Shown here in pieces: positions 7,625 through 16,862 of a DNA stretch of 35,769 bases. Origin of the DNA: an uncultured Lachnobacterium sp. (lineage in GTDB: Bacteria > Bacillota > Clostridia > Lachnospirales > Lachnospiraceae); NCBI GenBank assembly GCA_900543445.1, contig UQRC01000029.1, forward strand, positions 1 to 35,769, given 5' to 3'. Each line of letters opens with the position of its first letter. The first letter of the stretch is position 1. The notes below the pieces were generated by a model. It was not told the DNA's origin and ran no database searches. It worked only from the letters and a program-made list of their open reading frames with translations. Made by a program: the position numbers and the translations under genes.

Positions 7625-9355
7625 ATGAATGGACCGGCAGCACCAAAGGATCCGGAAAAAAAGAGACCTTATTTTTACATATTAAAGGATAAAGAAATCT
7701 TCGGCGCGAAGCAGCCAGATGGCAGTGCAATCCACTTTATCTATGAGAGTGACGGAAGGCTGATCAACAGCGCGCAGATTGTGGGCAATATCACAGATGA
7801 GGAAGAACTGCGTCTGCTCGAATCGGTGGAAGGGTTCGGAAAGCTGGTGCACAGCATCGGCGTCTCGGTGGAGACGGACAATCCAAAAGAAGAAATCGAA
7901 TTTGTCTTCCAGATGTATGGAAGAAAGAATCTCTACGGAGGCGGAACAAATCTTCGCTGCAAACTGACCGGAGACGGTATGGAACATCGTATATATCTGT
8001 CCGATTATACATGGACAGAGGATGATTATATTCCGGGACAGATCAAATTTATTATGAGTACACCGGAAAAACTCGGCAAAGCCAGTGTACGTCTCTACTT
8101 AAATGACGGATACATGGCACCGGAAGAGGTGGAGGAAGCAGAGGTTGACACAAAGTCAGAGAATTATTGTGCGATGATCGCAAAGTCATTGATGAATCTC
8201 GGCAATACCTACCGTATCCGCAAGGCAATTGAGAAGGCCAAGGCCGGCAAAAGCGTAACCGTTGCATATATCGGAGGCTCGATCACACAGGGAGCAGGCG
8301 CGACACCGATCAACACGGAATGCTACGCGTACAAATCCTATCAGCTGTTTCAGAATCGCTTTGCTTCGGGGAATAATGTAAAGTTTATTAAGGCTGGTGT
8401 CGGAGGAACACCGTCAGAGCTTGGAATGTTACGCTTTGACCGCGATGTGTTAAGAGACGGGGAGAAGCCGGATATCGTGATCGTGGAGTTTGCGGTCAAC
8501 GATGAGGGCGACGAGACCAAAGGAGACTGCTACGAAAGTCTTGTGCGTAAGATATTAAAACTGGATTGGAATCCGGAGGTCGTATTATTATTCTCCGTGT
8601 TTGCCAATGACTGGAACTTACAGGAGCGGCTCAGACCGGTCGGAGATCTGTATGACCTGCCGATGGTCAGCATCAGGGATGCTGTCGTGGAGCAGTTTAC
8701 GAGAAAGGAAGGAAGAGTGCTGACGAAGAATCAGTTCTTTTATGACATGTTTCATCCGAGCAATATTGGTCACACGATTATGGCGGACTGTCTGCAGTAT
8801 CTGTTTGAGCGTTGCGAATTGAGAGAGCATGCACGCCTTGACGCGTTTGAAAACGGGCTGACGGAGGAAGGCATGCTTCTGCAGAGACTGAAGCTTGAAC
8901 CGGTGATCGGAGGAAGCTTCGAGAACGTGCGTCTTATGGATAAAAAGGATGTCTATGAAGGCGCGGTCATCGAGACAGGAGATTTTACCGCGACCGATCA
9001 GGAACTGCAGAGTGTTGAGATGGATGATGCACTCAACCTTACACCGGAGTTCCCGTATAACTGGATGTATGATGGAACGAAAACGGATGCGGAGGCATTT
9101 ACGCTTCGTATGAATTGTAAAGCACTTGTGTTGATATTCAAGGATTCCGGAGAAGTAGATGTCGGAAAAGCCGAAGTTTATGTGGACGGAGCGCATGTTC
9201 GGACTGCGGATCCGCATATCAACAACTGGCAGCATTGCAATGCGGCAATTTTATTTAACAATGAAACAAGTGGAGAACATACGGTCAAAATCGAGATCGC
9301 AAAGGAAGACTTAGACAAGAAGTTTACGATCCTCGGATTTGGTTATGTGTTATAG
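7625..9355 (+). CDS. SGNH-family carbohydrate acetyl esterase, probably on xylo-oligosaccharides
   Basis: This 576-aa protein has no signal peptide. Residues about 15-165 and 430-576 look like beta-sandwich domains around a central SGNH hydrolase (about 185-400). The catalytic blocks are visible: GGSITQGAG with Ser219, VGGTPSELG supplying the oxyanion Gly, EFAVNDEGD with Asn292, and DMFHPSNIGH with Asp374 and His377. Lying between the GGDEF sensor and two xylosidase-type enzymes, it most likely removes acetyl groups from imported xylo-oligosaccharides so that those enzymes can act. This is inferred from context, and the exact CE family is not certain. Its Shine-Dalgarno GGGAGG overlaps the end of the upstream gene, indicating tight co-transcription. 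Confidence 0.85.
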   Translation: MNGPAAPKDPEKKRPYFYILKDKEIFGAKQPDGSAIHFIYESDGRLINSAQIVGNITDEEELRLLESVEGFGKLVHSIGVSVETDNPKEEIEFVFQMYGRKNLYGGGTNLRCKLTGDGMEHRIYLSDYTWTEDDYIPGQIKFIMSTPEKLGKASVRLYLNDGYMAPEEVEEAEVDTKSENYCAMIAKSLMNLGNTYRIRKAIEKAKAGKSVTVAYIGGSITQGAGATPINTECYAYKSYQLFQNRFASGNNVKFIKAGVGGTPSELGMLRFDRDVLRDGEKPDIVIVEFAVNDEGDETKGDCYESLVRKILKLDWNPEVVLLFSVFANDWNLQERLRPVGDLYDLPMVSIRDAVVEQFTRKEGRVLTKNQFFYDMFHPSNIGHTIMADCLQYLFERCELREHARLDAFENGLTEEGMLLQRLKLEPVIGGSFENVRLMDKKDVYEGAVIETGDFTATDQELQSVEMDDALNLTPEFPYNWMYDGTKTDAEAFTLRMNCKALVLIFKDSGEVDVGKAEVYVDGAHVRTADPHINNWQHCNAAILFNNETSGEHTVKIEIAKEDLDKKFTILGFGYVL

Positions 9356-9364
9356 GAGGAAGTT

Positions 9365-10927
9365 ATGGTTACAGTCAATAACCCGATTTTATCCGGTTTC
9401 TATCCGGATCCGTCAATCTGCAGAAAAGATGACGATTTCTATATTGTAAATTCAAGCTTTGTGTATGCACCTGGAGTTCCGATCTTTCACAGTAAGGATC
9501 TGGCGCATTGGGAGCAGATCGGAAATATTTTAGATCGTCCGTCGCAGCTTCCGGTTGCGGGGGCGGATATTTCCGACGGAATCTATGCACCGACAATACG
9601 CTACCATGACGGACTCTTCTATATGATCACTACGAATGTGACGTATGGCGGCAACTTTATCGTGACGGCGGAGAACCCGGCAGGACCGTGGTCCGAGCCG
9701 TATTATCTCGGCGATGACGCACCGGGAATCGATCCAAGTCTCTTTTTTGACGATGACGGCAAATGCTATTATTGCGGAACCCGTCCGAATCCGGAAGGGG
9801 TGCGTTACAACGGAGACTGGGAGATCTGGGTACAGGAACTGGATCTAAAGACGATGAAGCTGGTAGGAGAGAGTATGGCAATCTGGAAGGGCGCGGTCAA
9901 GGGATGCATATGGCCGGAGGGACCGCATATCTACAAGATTGATGGTTATTATTATCTGCTCCATGCGGAAGGTGGAACCGGACCGGAACACAGTATCACC
10001 GTGGCGCGCAGCAAGAAGCTGTTCCAATGGTTTGAGGGATGTCCGCGCAATCCGGTTTTTACCCATAGAAATCTTGGAATGGATTATTCGGTCATCTATG
10101 CGGGACACGGAGATCTGGTAGACGATGGACGTGGTAACTGGTATGTTGTGATGCTTGCATCCAGACCTTGCAAAAAACACAGCAGCATGGGAAGAGAGAC
10201 CTTCCTTGCCAAAGTTATCTGGGAGAATGGATGGCCGGTGATCGCACCGGGAGTTGGACATCTGGAAGATACGTTTGAGATCGATCTGGAGGAATATCGA
10301 TTCGCAAAAGAACTCACGAATTCGGATGAGATTCATTTTCAGGATAAGAAGCTTGATCCGAGGCTAGTTGCAATCGAGGATTGGACGATGGATTTCTATT
10401 CCCTGACTGAGAGGGAGGGAATGCTCCGGTTGTACAACCGCAAAGAGAGTATTGCAAGAAGAGAGAATTGCGCGTATCTTGGAATCAGACAGAAGAGTTA
10501 CTGCTTTGTGGCAGAGACAGGGATGGAATTCTTCCCGGAGACAGAAAGTGAGAGCGCAGGTCTCGTTTTATACCAGAACAACGAGAATCATCTCCGTTTT
10601 GAGGTGATGAAGAAAGCCGGAGAAATCGTTTTTGTTGTGACGAGCTGTATTCATGGAGAGGAGCGGGGGATCGCACAGACTCCGCTAAAAAGGAAAGGCT
10701 TTTTAACGATCCGTCTACAGTGTTGTAACCAGTGCGCGCGTGTGTGGATCAAGGAGGATAGCGGATATGTTTCCGTTGCAGAAAATCTTGATCTGCTTGC
10801 CTATACGACGGAAGAGGCTGGCGGATTCGTCGGCTGTACGGTTGGTGTGTATGCATCCGCAAATGGTACGGAGAGTAAGAATCATGCGGATTTTGCATGG
10901 CTTGGCTGCGAGGCACTGGATCGATAA
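9365..10927 (+). CDS. GH43 beta-xylosidase/alpha-L-arabinofuranosidase, cytoplasmic
   Basis: This 520-aa enzyme has an N-terminal five-bladed GH43 domain (about 5-315) and a C-terminal beta-sandwich (about 330-518) as in XynB-type xylosidases. The three catalytic acids are visible: Asp15 in GFYPDPSI (base), Asp123 in PGIDPSLF (pKa modulator) and Glu185 in IWPEGPHIY (acid). No signal peptide is present, so it acts on imported oligosaccharides. It starts nine bases after the esterase stop, behind AGGAGG. Beta-xylosidase is favoured over arabinofuranosidase by the two-domain layout, but the two cannot be told apart reliably by eye. Confidence 0.9.
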   Translation: MVTVNNPILSGFYPDPSICRKDDDFYIVNSSFVYAPGVPIFHSKDLAHWEQIGNILDRPSQLPVAGADISDGIYAPTIRYHDGLFYMITTNVTYGGNFIVTAENPAGPWSEPYYLGDDAPGIDPSLFFDDDGKCYYCGTRPNPEGVRYNGDWEIWVQELDLKTMKLVGESMAIWKGAVKGCIWPEGPHIYKIDGYYYLLHAEGGTGPEHSITVARSKKLFQWFEGCPRNPVFTHRNLGMDYSVIYAGHGDLVDDGRGNWYVVMLASRPCKKHSSMGRETFLAKVIWENGWPVIAPGVGHLEDTFEIDLEEYRFAKELTNSDEIHFQDKKLDPRLVAIEDWTMDFYSLTEREGMLRLYNRKESIARRENCAYLGIRQKSYCFVAETGMEFFPETESESAGLVLYQNNENHLRFEVMKKAGEIVFVVTSCIHGEERGIAQTPLKRKGFLTIRLQCCNQCARVWIKEDSGYVSVAENLDLLAYTTEEAGGFVGCTVGVYASANGTESKNHADFAWLGCEALDR

Positions 10928-11022
10928 ATAAGAGGAACGGACAACGGATCGGGTGAGATCGTTGCATCGGCCAGCAGAAAGCAACATGGTCGAACGAAAA
11001 GGAAAGTAAGGAGATAAGTAAG

Positions 11023-13167
11023 ATGAGCAGACAGACAAGAGAGTACGCGAAGAAACTGGTGGCGCAGATGACGATTGAGGAGAAGATGAGTCAGATGCTC
11101 TACGAATCGCCAGCAATCGAGCGGCTACATATTCCGGCATATAACTGGTGGAATGAAGCGTTGCATGGGGTGGCAAGAGCCGGAGTTGCTACGGTATTTC
11201 CGCAGGCGATCGGCCTTGCAGCGACGTTTGATCCGAAGTTGATTGAGAAGATTGGAGATGTTGTCTCAACGGAGGGGCGTGCAAAGTTTAATGAGTTTTC
11301 CAGAAAAGGTGACCATGGAATCTATAAGGGATTGACCTTCTGGGCTCCGAATGTCAATATCTTCCGCGATCCTAGATGGGGCAGAGGTCATGAGACATAC
11401 GGAGAGGATCCGTATCTGACCGGTGAACTCGGATGTGCTTATATCAGAGGTCTTCAGGGAGAGGATCCGGAGCATTTGAAGTCTGCGGCATGTGCGAAGC
11501 ATTTTGCAGTACACAGCGGTCCGGAAGCCATCCGTCACGAGTTTGATGCCAAGGTAAGTAAGCATGATCTGTATGATACCTATCTGTATGCATTCAAGCG
11601 ATGTGTGAAGGATGCGAAGGTTGAGGCTGTCATGGGCGCTTACAACCGTGTGAACGGTGAACCGGCGTGCGGAAGCAAAACACTTCTGCAGGATATCTTA
11701 AGAGATGAGTTCGGATTCGAGGGACATGTGGTATCAGATTGCTGGGCAATTCTGGATTTCCATGAGCATCATCATGTGACAAATACCGTGGAAGAGTCGG
11801 CGGCGATGGCAGTCAACAATGGTTGTGACCTCAACTGCGGAAGCGCATTCCTGCATCTGCAAGATGCCTATGATCAGGGACTGATTTCAGAAGAGAAGAT
11901 TACAAGTGCGGTAGAGCGCCTGATGGAGGTGCGTATCCGGCTTGGAATGATGGAAGATTATCCGTCACCGTACGAAAATCTCTCCTATGATCAGGTAGAG
12001 AGTAAGGAGCATGTCGCTTTGTCTGTGGAGGCAGCAAGAAGAAGTCTTGTTCTTCTAAAGAATGAGAACCAGTTCCTTCCACTTGACAAAAACAAGATCA
12101 ACACGATCGCGGTCATCGGACCGAATGCCAATTCGAGGGATGCTTTGGTTGGAAACTATTTCGGAACCTCTTCCCGTTATATCACTCCGCTGGAAGGAAT
12201 TCAGCAGTATGTGGGGGATGATGTGCGTGTCCTTTACGCGGAGGGATGTCATCTGTACAAGGAGAAGGTACAGTTTCTGGCAAATCCGAAGGATCGTTTT
12301 CAGGAGGCTGTCATTGCAGCAGAGAAGGCGGATGTTGTTGTGCTTTGCCTCGGACTGGATGCAACAATCGAAGGAGAGGAAGGCGATGCCGGCAATGAAT
12401 ACGCCAGTGGCGACAAGCTGGGACTGAATCTTCCGGGACTTCAGGAGGAACTTTTGGAGGCGGTTACGGCAGTCGGAAAGCCGGTTGTGCTTGTTCTCTC
12501 CGCCGGAAGTGCGTTGGATGTATCCTGGGCTGACCAGCATGTTGCTGCGATCATCGATAGCTTCTATCCGGGAGCACGCGGAGGAAAAGCGGTTGCGGAG
12601 GCATTATTTGGCGAGTTTTCTCCAAGCGGAAAGCTTCCGATTACGTTTTATCAGGGAACCGAAAATCTTCCGGAATTCACGGACTATGATATGTCGGATC
12701 GTACATACCGTTACACGGATAAGAATATTCTCTATCCGTTCGGATACGGATTGCACTACGGAACGGTGCGCTATACAAATGCTTCGGTCGACAAGATGCA
12801 GTGCAGTGTCAGGGATGCGGTAAATGTCAGTGTGGATGTAACCAACGAGAGCACTTATCCGGTCTATGAGAGTGTGCAGGCATACATCCGTCATGAGGAT
12901 GCGGCCGCTTATGAGCCGGGGGATCAGTTAAAAGGCATTGAAACGATCGCATTGGAACCTAGAGAGACAAAGCGTGTAGAACTGACTTTACAGGTGAGAG
13001 ATTTTGCAATCATCACAGAGGGTGGTGATTGTGTGGTTCGCCCGGGAAGCTATCGGATCGCTTTGGGCGGACAGCAGCCGGATGTGCGTAGCGAGGAACT
13101 GATGGGACAGCGTGTGCAGACGATTGAGATCCAGAGAGTAGGTGCCGAGACACCGGTAGAATATTAA
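11023..13167 (+). CDS. GH3 beta-xylosidase-type glycosidase, cytoplasmic
   Basis: This 714-aa protein starts after AAGGAGATAAGTAAG. It has the GH3 layout: an N-terminal barrel (about 1-320) with RDPRWGRGHETYGEDP and nucleophile Asp239 in HVVSDCWAI, an alpha/beta sandwich (about 340-570), and a C-terminal fibronectin-III-like domain (about 590-700). NWWNEALHGVAR near the N-terminus is typical of the xylosidase branch. There is no signal peptide. It lies 95 bp after GH43 with no clear terminator between them, so it is probably the last gene of the operon starting at 5733. It should release xylose from the non-reducing end of xylo-oligosaccharides. Beta-glucosidase or arabinosidase side activity is possible. 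Confidence 0.9.
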   Translation: MSRQTREYAKKLVAQMTIEEKMSQMLYESPAIERLHIPAYNWWNEALHGVARAGVATVFPQAIGLAATFDPKLIEKIGDVVSTEGRAKFNEFSRKGDHGIYKGLTFWAPNVNIFRDPRWGRGHETYGEDPYLTGELGCAYIRGLQGEDPEHLKSAACAKHFAVHSGPEAIRHEFDAKVSKHDLYDTYLYAFKRCVKDAKVEAVMGAYNRVNGEPACGSKTLLQDILRDEFGFEGHVVSDCWAILDFHEHHHVTNTVEESAAMAVNNGCDLNCGSAFLHLQDAYDQGLISEEKITSAVERLMEVRIRLGMMEDYPSPYENLSYDQVESKEHVALSVEAARRSLVLLKNENQFLPLDKNKINTIAVIGPNANSRDALVGNYFGTSSRYITPLEGIQQYVGDDVRVLYAEGCHLYKEKVQFLANPKDRFQEAVIAAEKADVVVLCLGLDATIEGEEGDAGNEYASGDKLGLNLPGLQEELLEAVTAVGKPVVLVLSAGSALDVSWADQHVAAIIDSFYPGARGGKAVAEALFGEFSPSGKLPITFYQGTENLPEFTDYDMSDRTYRYTDKNILYPFGYGLHYGTVRYTNASVDKMQCSVRDAVNVSVDVTNESTYPVYESVQAYIRHEDAAAYEPGDQLKGIETIALEPRETKRVELTLQVRDFAIITEGGDCVVRPGSYRIALGGQQPDVRSEELMGQRVQTIEIQRVGAETPVEY

Positions 13168-13196
13168 TGTTTACGGATGTATTTCTATCAGTAACA

Positions 13197-13250
13197 TGTT
13201 ATAATTATACTAGAAAACAAACTAGGAGCAGGCGAAAAGTCTGCTCCTTC
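13197..13250 (+). promoter_or_regulatory. Extended -10 promoter and leader hairpin before the sensor kinase
   Basis: TGTTATAAT (13197-13205) is a perfect extended -10. Just after the expected start point is the hairpin AGGAGCAG (13224-13231) / CTGCTCCT (13241-13248), extendable by two pairs around a GAAAA loop. The following T-run is very short (TTC). It could be the operon terminator for GH3, a partial attenuator, or a 5' stabilising hairpin of the kinase message. Confidence 0.5.
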
Positions 13251-13266
13251 ATCGCTATAGAATAGA

Positions 13267-15093
13267 TTGGGGATATTTGTGAGGGTAATTCAGAAAATAA
13301 TGGCGGCATTGGAAACGTATATGGATAATATTCCAATCCGCAGAAAATTTATGCAGTTGTATATATTGTGTGTGCTGGTGCCACTGATCATCACGGACAG
13401 TGTGGTGTTCTACATTGTCGGAGGACTAGAACGCGCGCGGGAGTATCATAAGATGGTGAATATCGCCAATTCCGTCAGCTACAATATCAACAGGATGGTG
13501 GACAATGCCGGAGAGATCGCCAAGAGTATCTACACGAACAAAAACGCGAATACGTTCCTTGAGAAGGAGTATGACAGCTCATCAGAATATTATGGAGCTT
13601 ACCAGGACTTCTTCCAGAATACGATACTGGAAAACGTGCTCGGAATGAACCAGATCATATTTACGATGTACACGGACAATAATACCGTGATAAGAGGTGG
13701 TAAGATCGATAACATGACAAGCCTCAAGAAGACCAAAGCTTATGAGATCTGGCTGGAAAGAGGCGAGAACGAAGGCCTTTTCTTTACTTATGAGAGGCGT
13801 GGTTATGCAAATTCTTACCAGCGCAAGATCGTGCTTTTGCAGAATCTTGATTTCTTCCAATCTGAGCATGAGCAGATGCTGAAGATTGAGTTCGATTACA
13901 ACAACATGATGCGTATGCTCCGCAAAATGAAATTCGATAATCAGGTCTTTGTCTGTGAGGGCGACAACATTCTCTTAAGTAACGGATCGTTTGGCGGAGT
14001 AGGTAAGGACTTCGAGCAGATGACGGTGAAGCAGAAGCAGGGATATAAGCAATCTGTTACGATCCATGGCGCGGATCTTGATATCTATGTGTTAAAAAGC
14101 GATAGTAGTATCGGTTCGGCAGTCATGCATTTCCTGCCGGAACTAGCGTTTCTTGTGCTGATCAATGTTATTCTGCCGATGGGCATGGTTATTTTATTGA
14201 ATCGTTCTTTTACCAAGAGAATCAGTGGTCTGAGCAAGGTGTTCCAGTCGGTGAACAGCGAGCATCTGGTCATGATGGTGCATGAGAATGGCAAGGATGA
14301 GATCGGAAGCATGATCCGCAATTATAACTGTATGGTGAAGCGGACGAATGAATTGATCCAGACTGTTTATAAGAACAAGTTAAAGGAGCAGGAAATTCTT
14401 GTAGGAAGAAAGAATGCCGAGCTTCTGGCGTTACAAAGCCAGATCAATCCGCATTTCCTGTTCAATGCTTTAGAGAGCATCCGTATGCGAAGCATCTTAA
14501 AGAAAGAGGAAGAGACTGCGGATATGGTTGAGAAGCTTGCTATCATGCAGAGGCAGTATGTGGACTGGGGCAATGATTCTGTCAGGATCGAGCAGGAACT
14601 GGAATTCGTAAAAGCATATCTGTCGCTGCAGAAATATCGTTTTGGGGAGAGGTTAAATTACAGCATTGAAGTTGAGGATGAGTGCATGGGACTGCAGATT
14701 CCGAAACTGACGGTGGTGACCTTTGTGGAGAATGCCTGTGTGCATGGAATCGAGAGTAAGGCTTCTCCGGGATGGATCTTCGTTAGAATCTATCAGAAGA
14801 AGGAAGAACTGTGGATCGAGATTGAGGATACTGGAAGTGGAATGGAAGCGGAGCAGATTCGCAAACTAGAAGAGGATATGCAAAATGTTGACATCGAAAT
14901 GCTCAAGAATAAGAAGAGTGTCGGAATGTTAAATGCCTGCCTGCGCTTAAAAATGTGTTCCGAGAATCATGCACAGTTTTCATTAGAAGGAGAAGAGGGC
15001 GCGGGAACATGGGTAACCATCCGGATTCCGATAAAATATGTTGTGTGTGTCAGTGTTGTGGCGGGGATAGAAGACGGACACAGTGCAAAGTAA
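13267..15093 (+). CDS. YesM/LytS-type membrane sensor histidine kinase
   Basis: A 608-aa kinase of the His_kinase (PF06580) type. It has membrane segments at about 31-53 and 289-313 flanking an extracellular sensor of about 230 residues. A HAMP-like linker follows (about 313-365), then the phospho-acceptor His396 in SQINPHFLFNALES, the N-box FVENACVHG (Glu488, Asn489) and DTGSGM (521-526). The start shown is a TTG without a good ribosome site. The GTG at 13279, six bases after GGGG, or the ATG at 13300 may be the true start. Its partner is the response regulator 33 bp downstream. By family and context it should sense extracellular xylan fragments, perhaps through the lipoprotein at 16863; this is inferred. 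Confidence 0.9.
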   Translation: MGIFVRVIQKIMAALETYMDNIPIRRKFMQLYILCVLVPLIITDSVVFYIVGGLERAREYHKMVNIANSVSYNINRMVDNAGEIAKSIYTNKNANTFLEKEYDSSSEYYGAYQDFFQNTILENVLGMNQIIFTMYTDNNTVIRGGKIDNMTSLKKTKAYEIWLERGENEGLFFTYERRGYANSYQRKIVLLQNLDFFQSEHEQMLKIEFDYNNMMRMLRKMKFDNQVFVCEGDNILLSNGSFGGVGKDFEQMTVKQKQGYKQSVTIHGADLDIYVLKSDSSIGSAVMHFLPELAFLVLINVILPMGMVILLNRSFTKRISGLSKVFQSVNSEHLVMMVHENGKDEIGSMIRNYNCMVKRTNELIQTVYKNKLKEQEILVGRKNAELLALQSQINPHFLFNALESIRMRSILKKEEETADMVEKLAIMQRQYVDWGNDSVRIEQELEFVKAYLSLQKYRFGERLNYSIEVEDECMGLQIPKLTVVTFVENACVHGIESKASPGWIFVRIYQKKEELWIEIEDTGSGMEAEQIRKLEEDMQNVDIEMLKNKKSVGMLNACLRLKMCSENHAQFSLEGEEGAGTWVTIRIPIKYVVCVSVVAGIEDGHSAK

Positions 15094-15126
15094 GTGAGGT
15101 AGTGTTTCAAAATAAGGGGGAAGAAG

Positions 15127-16722
15127 ATGTTACGAGTTTTACTGGTGGATGATGAACCGTTTATCATACAGGGATTAAAAATACTGATCGACTGGGAGCA
15201 GGAGGGCTTTGAGATCGCAGGGACTGCCGCCAATGGTCAGGAGGCATATGAGTTCTTACAGAAGGAGAAGGTTGATCTCATTATTGCGGATATTAAGATG
15301 CCGGTGATGACGGGACTGGAATTGCAGGAAGTGATTCGGAAGGAGAATCTGTCGAATGCGTATTTTGTCATCTTAAGCGGATATGCGGATTTTGAGTATG
15401 CAAGGCGTGCGTTTCAGAATGAGTGCACGGATTACATCTTAAAGCCGGTCGATAAGGAGATTCTTTTGAAGCTCCTGAGTCGTGTACATGCGATGCGCGA
15501 CGAGGAGGATCGCGTGCAGCAGAATAATCAGAAGATGGAGAAAGCATATTTCGCAAGGCATCTGATTTCTTTGATTAAAGGAAAATACGATGCTTCGAAT
15601 CTGGAGTATGTCTGTTCTCATATGAAATGCAGGGAAGGTGTGCGTTATGTGGAAATCCAGATGGCGGAGAGTGGAAATGAAGAGGATATCTCGGATCAGG
15701 AGATGCGTGAATTTCAGAGAAGCATGTATGAAAGCTGCATCGCATATCTGAAGGAGTATGCTTTAAACTGTGTGTTTGATATGTCGGCGGATGAGAAAAT
15801 CTATGATGTGGGACTGATCTTTTTTGCCTACATGGCGCAGGAAGCAGACCTTTCAGAGAAAGAATACTTAAAAGAATTGCTGGATTACTTAAACGAGAAT
15901 CTTACGCGTCCGGTTATTATGCTGGTCGGAAAGCAGGTGTCAGACATCAGCAATATCGCAAGATCCTACGGAAATGCATGTATACTTCGCTCCTTTCAGG
16001 GATTCCGTGCAAAGAAGGATATCTATATCTATGAGGAAGAAGTGCATGTATCTGCGGATGGAATGGTTCTGTGCAAAAAGAGCCTCGATGAGTTGCTCAA
16101 GGTAGTAGAACAGAACAATCATATTGAAATCCGTGCAGCCGTGGATCGTTTCTACGAAGAGATGGGACAAAGAGGGATTCACGGAGAGTCGATGACACTC
16201 AATATCAATTATCTTTTGTTCCAGCTTGTGCATCTTGCGAGTGAGCAGGATGACGAAGTCAATCAGGAGGAGATTCTAAGACTGATCTCAGAGAGCAGCT
16301 TTGAGACCGGAACGATGCGTGGCAGTAAGTCGCATCTGACGCGTTTTGCGTGTGAGTACGGTGATTATCTCTCGCAGCTTCGCAAGAACGTATCAAGAGG
16401 TGTGCTCGGTATGGTCGAGAAAGAAGTGAAGGAGAATTATGCGGATAATATTACTTTGAAAAGCTTAAGTGAAAAATATTACGTCAACAGTGCCTATCTC
16501 GGGCAGTTGTTCCGTAAGAAGTATGGGGTGTCATTTAAGGATTATCTGAACAATTACCGGATGGATCAGGCCGCGGATCTGCTGATCCATTCGGACAAGA
16601 AGATCATTCAGGTTGCAGAGGAGGTCGGGTATCATGACCTTGACTACTTCGTGAACCGCTTTATCCAGGTGAAAGGATGCACACCGGCCAAATTCAGAAA
16701 ACAGATTCAGCAGGGAGAATAG
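15127..16722 (+). CDS. YesN-type response regulator with AraC DNA-binding domain
   Basis: This 531-aa protein has an N-terminal receiver (about 2-120; acidic pocket DDE at 8-10, phospho-acceptor Asp55 in IIADIKMP, Lys in YILKPVD). A long central region (about 125-425) of the kind seen in YesN proteins follows, then a C-terminal pair of AraC helix-turn-helices (about 435-528; LKSLSEKYYVNSAYLGQLF and AEEVGYHDLDYFVNRF). AGGGGGAAGAAG precedes the ATG. It pairs with the kinase just upstream. AraC-type regulators usually bind direct repeats spaced by whole helical turns next to the -35. Such repeats occur before 1423, 5733 and 16863, so I infer it activates the xylanase, the cytoplasmic enzyme operon and the transporter. 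Confidence 0.92.
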   Translation: MLRVLLVDDEPFIIQGLKILIDWEQEGFEIAGTAANGQEAYEFLQKEKVDLIIADIKMPVMTGLELQEVIRKENLSNAYFVILSGYADFEYARRAFQNECTDYILKPVDKEILLKLLSRVHAMRDEEDRVQQNNQKMEKAYFARHLISLIKGKYDASNLEYVCSHMKCREGVRYVEIQMAESGNEEDISDQEMREFQRSMYESCIAYLKEYALNCVFDMSADEKIYDVGLIFFAYMAQEADLSEKEYLKELLDYLNENLTRPVIMLVGKQVSDISNIARSYGNACILRSFQGFRAKKDIYIYEEEVHVSADGMVLCKKSLDELLKVVEQNNHIEIRAAVDRFYEEMGQRGIHGESMTLNINYLLFQLVHLASEQDDEVNQEEILRLISESSFETGTMRGSKSHLTRFACEYGDYLSQLRKNVSRGVLGMVEKEVKENYADNITLKSLSEKYYVNSAYLGQLFRKKYGVSFKDYLNNYRMDQAADLLIHSDKKIIQVAEEVGYHDLDYFVNRFIQVKGCTPAKFRKQIQQGE

Positions 16723-16735
16723 AAACATAACACTT

Positions 16736-16787
16736 GAAACAGGGCAAATTATAGTTCGTCAGTATGAACTATAATTTGCCCTGTTTC
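16736..16787 (+). terminator. Perfect 22-bp palindrome between the regulator and transporter genes
   Basis: The arms 16736-16757 and 16766-16787 are perfectly complementary over 22 bp around the loop GTCAGTAT. The right arm ends GCCCTGTTTCGTT, a weak T-rich tail, so it may terminate the regulator transcript. The sequence also contains two of three 13-bp direct repeats. The inverted segment GAACTATA (16766-16773) could pair either with TATAGTTC at 16750 or with a second TATAGTTC at 16792, so alternative folds are possible. Confidence 0.6.
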
Positions 16788-16833
16788 GTTCTATAGTTCG
16801 TCGGATTGTTTGAGAAGGTAAAAAAAGTAAAAT
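16750..16833 (+). promoter_or_regulatory. Transporter promoter with three tandem direct-repeat operators
   Basis: TATAGTTCGTCAG (16750), TATAATTTGCCCT (16770) and TATAGTTCGTCGG (16792) are in the same orientation, 20 and 22 bp apart. The two outer copies are thus four helical turns apart. The last ends one base before a -35-like TTGTTT (16806-16811), with a 16-bp spacer to TAAAAT (16828-16833). This is a classic arrangement for an AraC-type activator touching RNA polymerase. The regulator gene ends 28 bp upstream of the first site. Confidence 0.65.
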
Positions 16834-16862
16834 AGTTAATATAAAGAAGGAGGTTACAATCT

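Noticed and set aside
8618..9235. 205-codon minus-strand frame inside the esterase gene
   Set aside because: Shadow of the coding strand; the composition (Cys, His, Arg-rich) and lack of start signals argue against it.
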